A program made the position numbers and the translations under genes. From Rudanella sp031411995 (GTDB taxonomy: Bacteria > Bacteroidota > Bacteroidia > Cytophagales > Spirosomataceae), in contig JANOCD010000048.1 in assembly GCA_031411995.1 (NCBI GenBank), positions 68,934-132,933 on the forward strand: a DNA stretch of 64,000 nucleotides, given 5' to 3'. The notes below the pieces were generated by a model. The model made no database searches, had not been told where the DNA came from, and worked only from the letters and a program-made list of their open reading frames with translations. Shown here in pieces: positions 62,210 through 64,000 of this stretch; within the stretch, counting starts at the first letter, position 1, and each line of letters opens with the position of its first letter.

Positions 62210-62972
62210 GTTGTTGGAGTTCGTGCAGTTTGGCGTACTTCATGACCGGGTAAAATGCCGAAAAAAGCGACCATACAAAGCCGGGATAGCCATTCATAAG
62301 GTTGCGTTTGAGCAAGTATTCCTTCAAAAACGTCAGCGGTAACCGCCCGACAACTTGCCACAGCGAAGCCCGCCGACCGCGTCCGTTCAGGTCGTGCGCC
62401 CCAGCCGTGGTGTAGCGGTTCATTTTCTCGAAATATTCATGCAACGAGCCATAACTGTCGTGGAGCATGTGGTTTTTCAGGGTCAGCACCTGCCCTCCTG
62501 TCAGTTCTACGTCTTCGTGAACGCGATTGGTGTTATACGTGCCAAACGCCCGGTTGAACAGTCGCAGGTGGGGCATTTTAAACTCCCCGCCGTGGCTCAT
62601 TAGCCGACCCAAAAAAATCAGTGAGATTGGTACTTCGTAGCCCACCACACCCGGCTCATTGCCCACCCGCCGACTAATCTCGTCTTGCAGTTCGGGGGTC
62701 ATTAGTTCGTCGGCATCGACCACCAAAACCCAGTCGTTTTTGGCCTGAGCCACGGCAAACCCCTTTTGAGTGCCAAAGCCATCAAAATCTCGGTGCAACA
62801 CGCGGGCACCCCATTCGCGGGCGATGGTCAACGTTTGGTCGGTACTCCCCGAATCGACCACCACCACTTCGTCGCACCAGGCAAGTGCGTTGAGAATTGA
62901 GAGAAGGAGACGCTCCGAATTGAGCGTAATCATAACGGCACTGATGGGCATAGGAAAGGTGGTACTATTCAT
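62190..62972 (-). CDS. Family 2 glycosyltransferase (WaaE/LgtF-like)
   Basis: The 260-residue protein has the GT2 start ISAVMITLNSERLLLSILNAL, the acid pair VVVDSGSTDQT and the metal-binding DADE motif (VLVVDADELMTPELQ). The pattern LRLFNRAFGTYNTNRVHEDVEL fits the LPS-core WaaE/KdtX-like GT2 group. It probably adds a sugar to surface glycan. I chose the Met at 62972 (MNSTTFPMPISAVM); the frame is open to 63086, but that part does not fit the fold. Confidence 0.9.
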   Translation of the reverse strand: MNSTTFPMPISAVMITLNSERLLLSILNALAWCDEVVVVDSGSTDQTLTIAREWGARVLHRDFDGFGTQKGFAVAQAKNDWVLVVDADELMTPELQDEISRRVGNEPGVVGYEVPISLIFLGRLMSHGGEFKMPHLRLFNRAFGTYNTNRVHEDVELTGGQVLTLKNHMLHDSYGSLHEYFEKMNRYTTAGAHDLNGRGRRASLWQVVGRLPLTFLKEYLLKRNLMNGYPGFVWSLFSAFYPVMKYAKLHELQQQKRPSP

Positions 62973-63281
62973 AGTGCAAAAATAACAGAAAAGGGGGTAA
63001 AGTCTGTGGACAGTACAGAGTATTAGGCGTACAACGGACTGATTATCAACTGAAGGAGTTTTATTCTGTCTATTTTCAACGTACAATCATACAGCGTTTT
63101 AACCAACCCCCTGATTCCGTTGTGGTTACAAAAATTGGGGATACATTCGCTGTTTTTCTTCGTAAACCGTGGCTTGACCATCGCCTAAAAACGCTTACTT
63201 TTGGAGAAGCATTGCTGAAGTTACCACGCCGTGATGCTTTTTTCCTTCGTATTTTACACGACTAAAACAATACACGCCTGC
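62973..63281. other. 309-bp region before nrdB: likely promoter and an open frame without ATG
   Basis: No clear gene was found. A plus-strand frame is open from the stop at 62973-62975 to TAA at 63263-63265 (about 95 codons) but has no ATG. It reads EFYSVYFQRTIIQRFN and later TKIGDTFAVFLRKPWL in its middle. It could be a chance frame or a decayed short gene. The nrdB promoter probably lies near 63174-63203. Confidence 0.4.
63174..63203 (+). promoter_or_regulatory. Candidate promoter of nrdB
   Basis: A TTG at 63174-63176 and the octamer tacttttg at 63196-63203 (fits TAnnTTTG) are 19 bp apart, the spacing expected for Bacteroidota sigma-A promoters. It lies 78 bp before the nrdB start codon. 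Confidence 0.5.
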
Positions 63282-64000
63282 ATGGTACAGACAACTGCAA
63301 TGGAGCCGATCTTAGAGGAAGACAAAGGCCGTTTTGTGCTTTTCCCGATTAAGCACTGGGACATTTGGGAGTTTTATAAAACCCATGAAGCGTCGTTCTG
63401 GACGGCGGAAGAAATTGATCTTGGTCAGGATCTGAAAGACTGGGCAAACCTGAACGATGGCGAACGCCATTTTATCTCGCACGTACTGGCATTTTTTGCC
63501 GCCAGCGATGGCATTGTCAACGAAAATCTGGCTGTCAATTTCCTGTCGGAAGTGCAGTATGCCGAGGCTAAATGTTTCTACGGGTTCCAGATTATGATGG
63601 AAAACATCCACTCGGAAACCTATTCGCTGCTGATTGACACCTACGTCAAAGACCCCAAGCAGAAAGACCACCTCTTCAATGCGCTGGAAACGGTGCCGTG
63701 CGTGAAGAAAAAGGGTGACTGGGCCATTAAATGGATCAACTCCGAGAACTTCACCGAGCGCCTGATTGCCTTCGCGGCGGTGGAAGGCATCTTCTTCTCG
63801 GGCTCGTTCTGTAGCATCTTCTGGTTGAAGAAGCGCGGTCTGATGCCCGGCCTCACGTTCTCCAACGAGCTGATTTCCCGCGACGAAGGCCTGCACTGCG
63901 ACTTCGCTTGCTTGCTCTACAAAGACCACCTGCAAAACAAGCTACCCGAAGCCCGCGTGCACGAAATCATCCAGGATGCCGTGCAGATTGAGCAGGAGTT
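63282..64000 (+). CDS. nrdB: Ribonucleotide reductase small (R2) subunit, partial
   Basis: The frame starts at ATG 63282 and runs off the right edge, so about 239 residues are seen. The R2 helix bundle is clear: EFYKTHEASFWTAEEIDL (first Fe-ligand acid), HFISHVLAFFAASDGIVNENLAV, EAKCFYGFQIMMENIHSETYSLLIDTY with the radical Tyr in CFYGFQ and the metal-binding Glu/His, and VEGIFFSGSFCSIFWLKKRG with SRDEGLHCDF. It makes the tyrosyl radical that R1 uses to reduce ribonucleotides. The pattern is close to the eukaryote-like class Ia. The R1 gene is not in the window. Confidence 0.95.
   Translation, partial: MVQTTAMEPILEEDKGRFVLFPIKHWDIWEFYKTHEASFWTAEEIDLGQDLKDWANLNDGERHFISHVLAFFAASDGIVNENLAVNFLSEVQYAEAKCFYGFQIMMENIHSETYSLLIDTYVKDPKQKDHLFNALETVPCVKKKGDWAIKWINSENFTERLIAFAAVEGIFFSGSFCSIFWLKKRGLMPGLTFSNELISRDEGLHCDFACLLYKDHLQNKLPEARVHEIIQDAVQIEQE

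Overview
The window looks like chromosomal DNA of a member of the Bacteroidota, most likely order Cytophagales and close to Spirosoma. This rests on a SusC/SusD pair, several LytS/LytTR two-component genes, TAnnTTTG-like promoter elements, a pyrophosphate-energised ion pump at the left edge, and many short inverted-repeat elements between genes. The genus is inferred from remembered protein resemblance and was not computed. Both edges cut a gene: a membrane pyrophosphatase on the left and nrdB on the right.

Left part (1-15.2 kb). The tail of a membrane pyrophosphatase carries an OmpA-like domain. A formaldehyde-dehydrogenase-type enzyme, a GlcG/HbpS protein and an M23 peptidase follow. Next is a minus-strand operon of H-NOX haem sensor, hybrid histidine kinase and LytTR regulator, which looks like a nitric-oxide (or redox) signalling chain. 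An ECF sigma factor, three LytS-type kinases and one LytTR regulator follow, with the tail of a fourth kinase fused to a broken cupin gene. An NmrA-type reductase, an AraC regulator and a lone MNT nucleotidyltransferase close the section.

Branched-chain amino acid block (15.2-22.3 kb). On the minus strand the order of transcription is ilvD, an O-methyltransferase, ilvB, ilvN, ilvC, ilvA. A perfect 31-bp inverted repeat lies between ilvC and ilvA, and the only visible ilvA start codon (GTG) lies inside it.

Middle (22.4-50.5 kb, all plus strand). An S24-type regulator, a PhoR-like kinase, an RluA-family enzyme and a Dabb protein lead into a large carbohydrate region. It holds a GH65 enzyme, SusC/SusD, a beta-propeller cytochrome c, a DUF1080 lipoprotein, a DUF4432 epimerase-like protein, a ManA-like cupin, a TIM-barrel isomerase, a Gfo/Idh/MocA dehydrogenase and a complete ribose-type ABC importer. 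A TPR metallopeptidase-like protein and an S10 carboxypeptidase end it. The likely theme is outer-membrane glycan uptake, oxidative processing of a sugar or glycoside in the periplasm and cytoplasm, and ABC import of a monosaccharide. Two small cassettes, each bounded by inverted copies of the same roughly 70-bp repeat, are inserted into this region.

Right part (50.6-64 kb). This holds a tRNA-Gln, fabD, the sdhCAB operon with two strong hairpins after it, a GH3 enzyme, an FtsX/MacB-type permease with a His/Asp/Glu-rich loop, a GNAT acetyltransferase, hemC, a polysaccharide deacetylase, an Hsp20-like protein, a family 2 glycosyltransferase and the start of nrdB. I saw no CRISPR array, prophage, rRNA or transposase gene.
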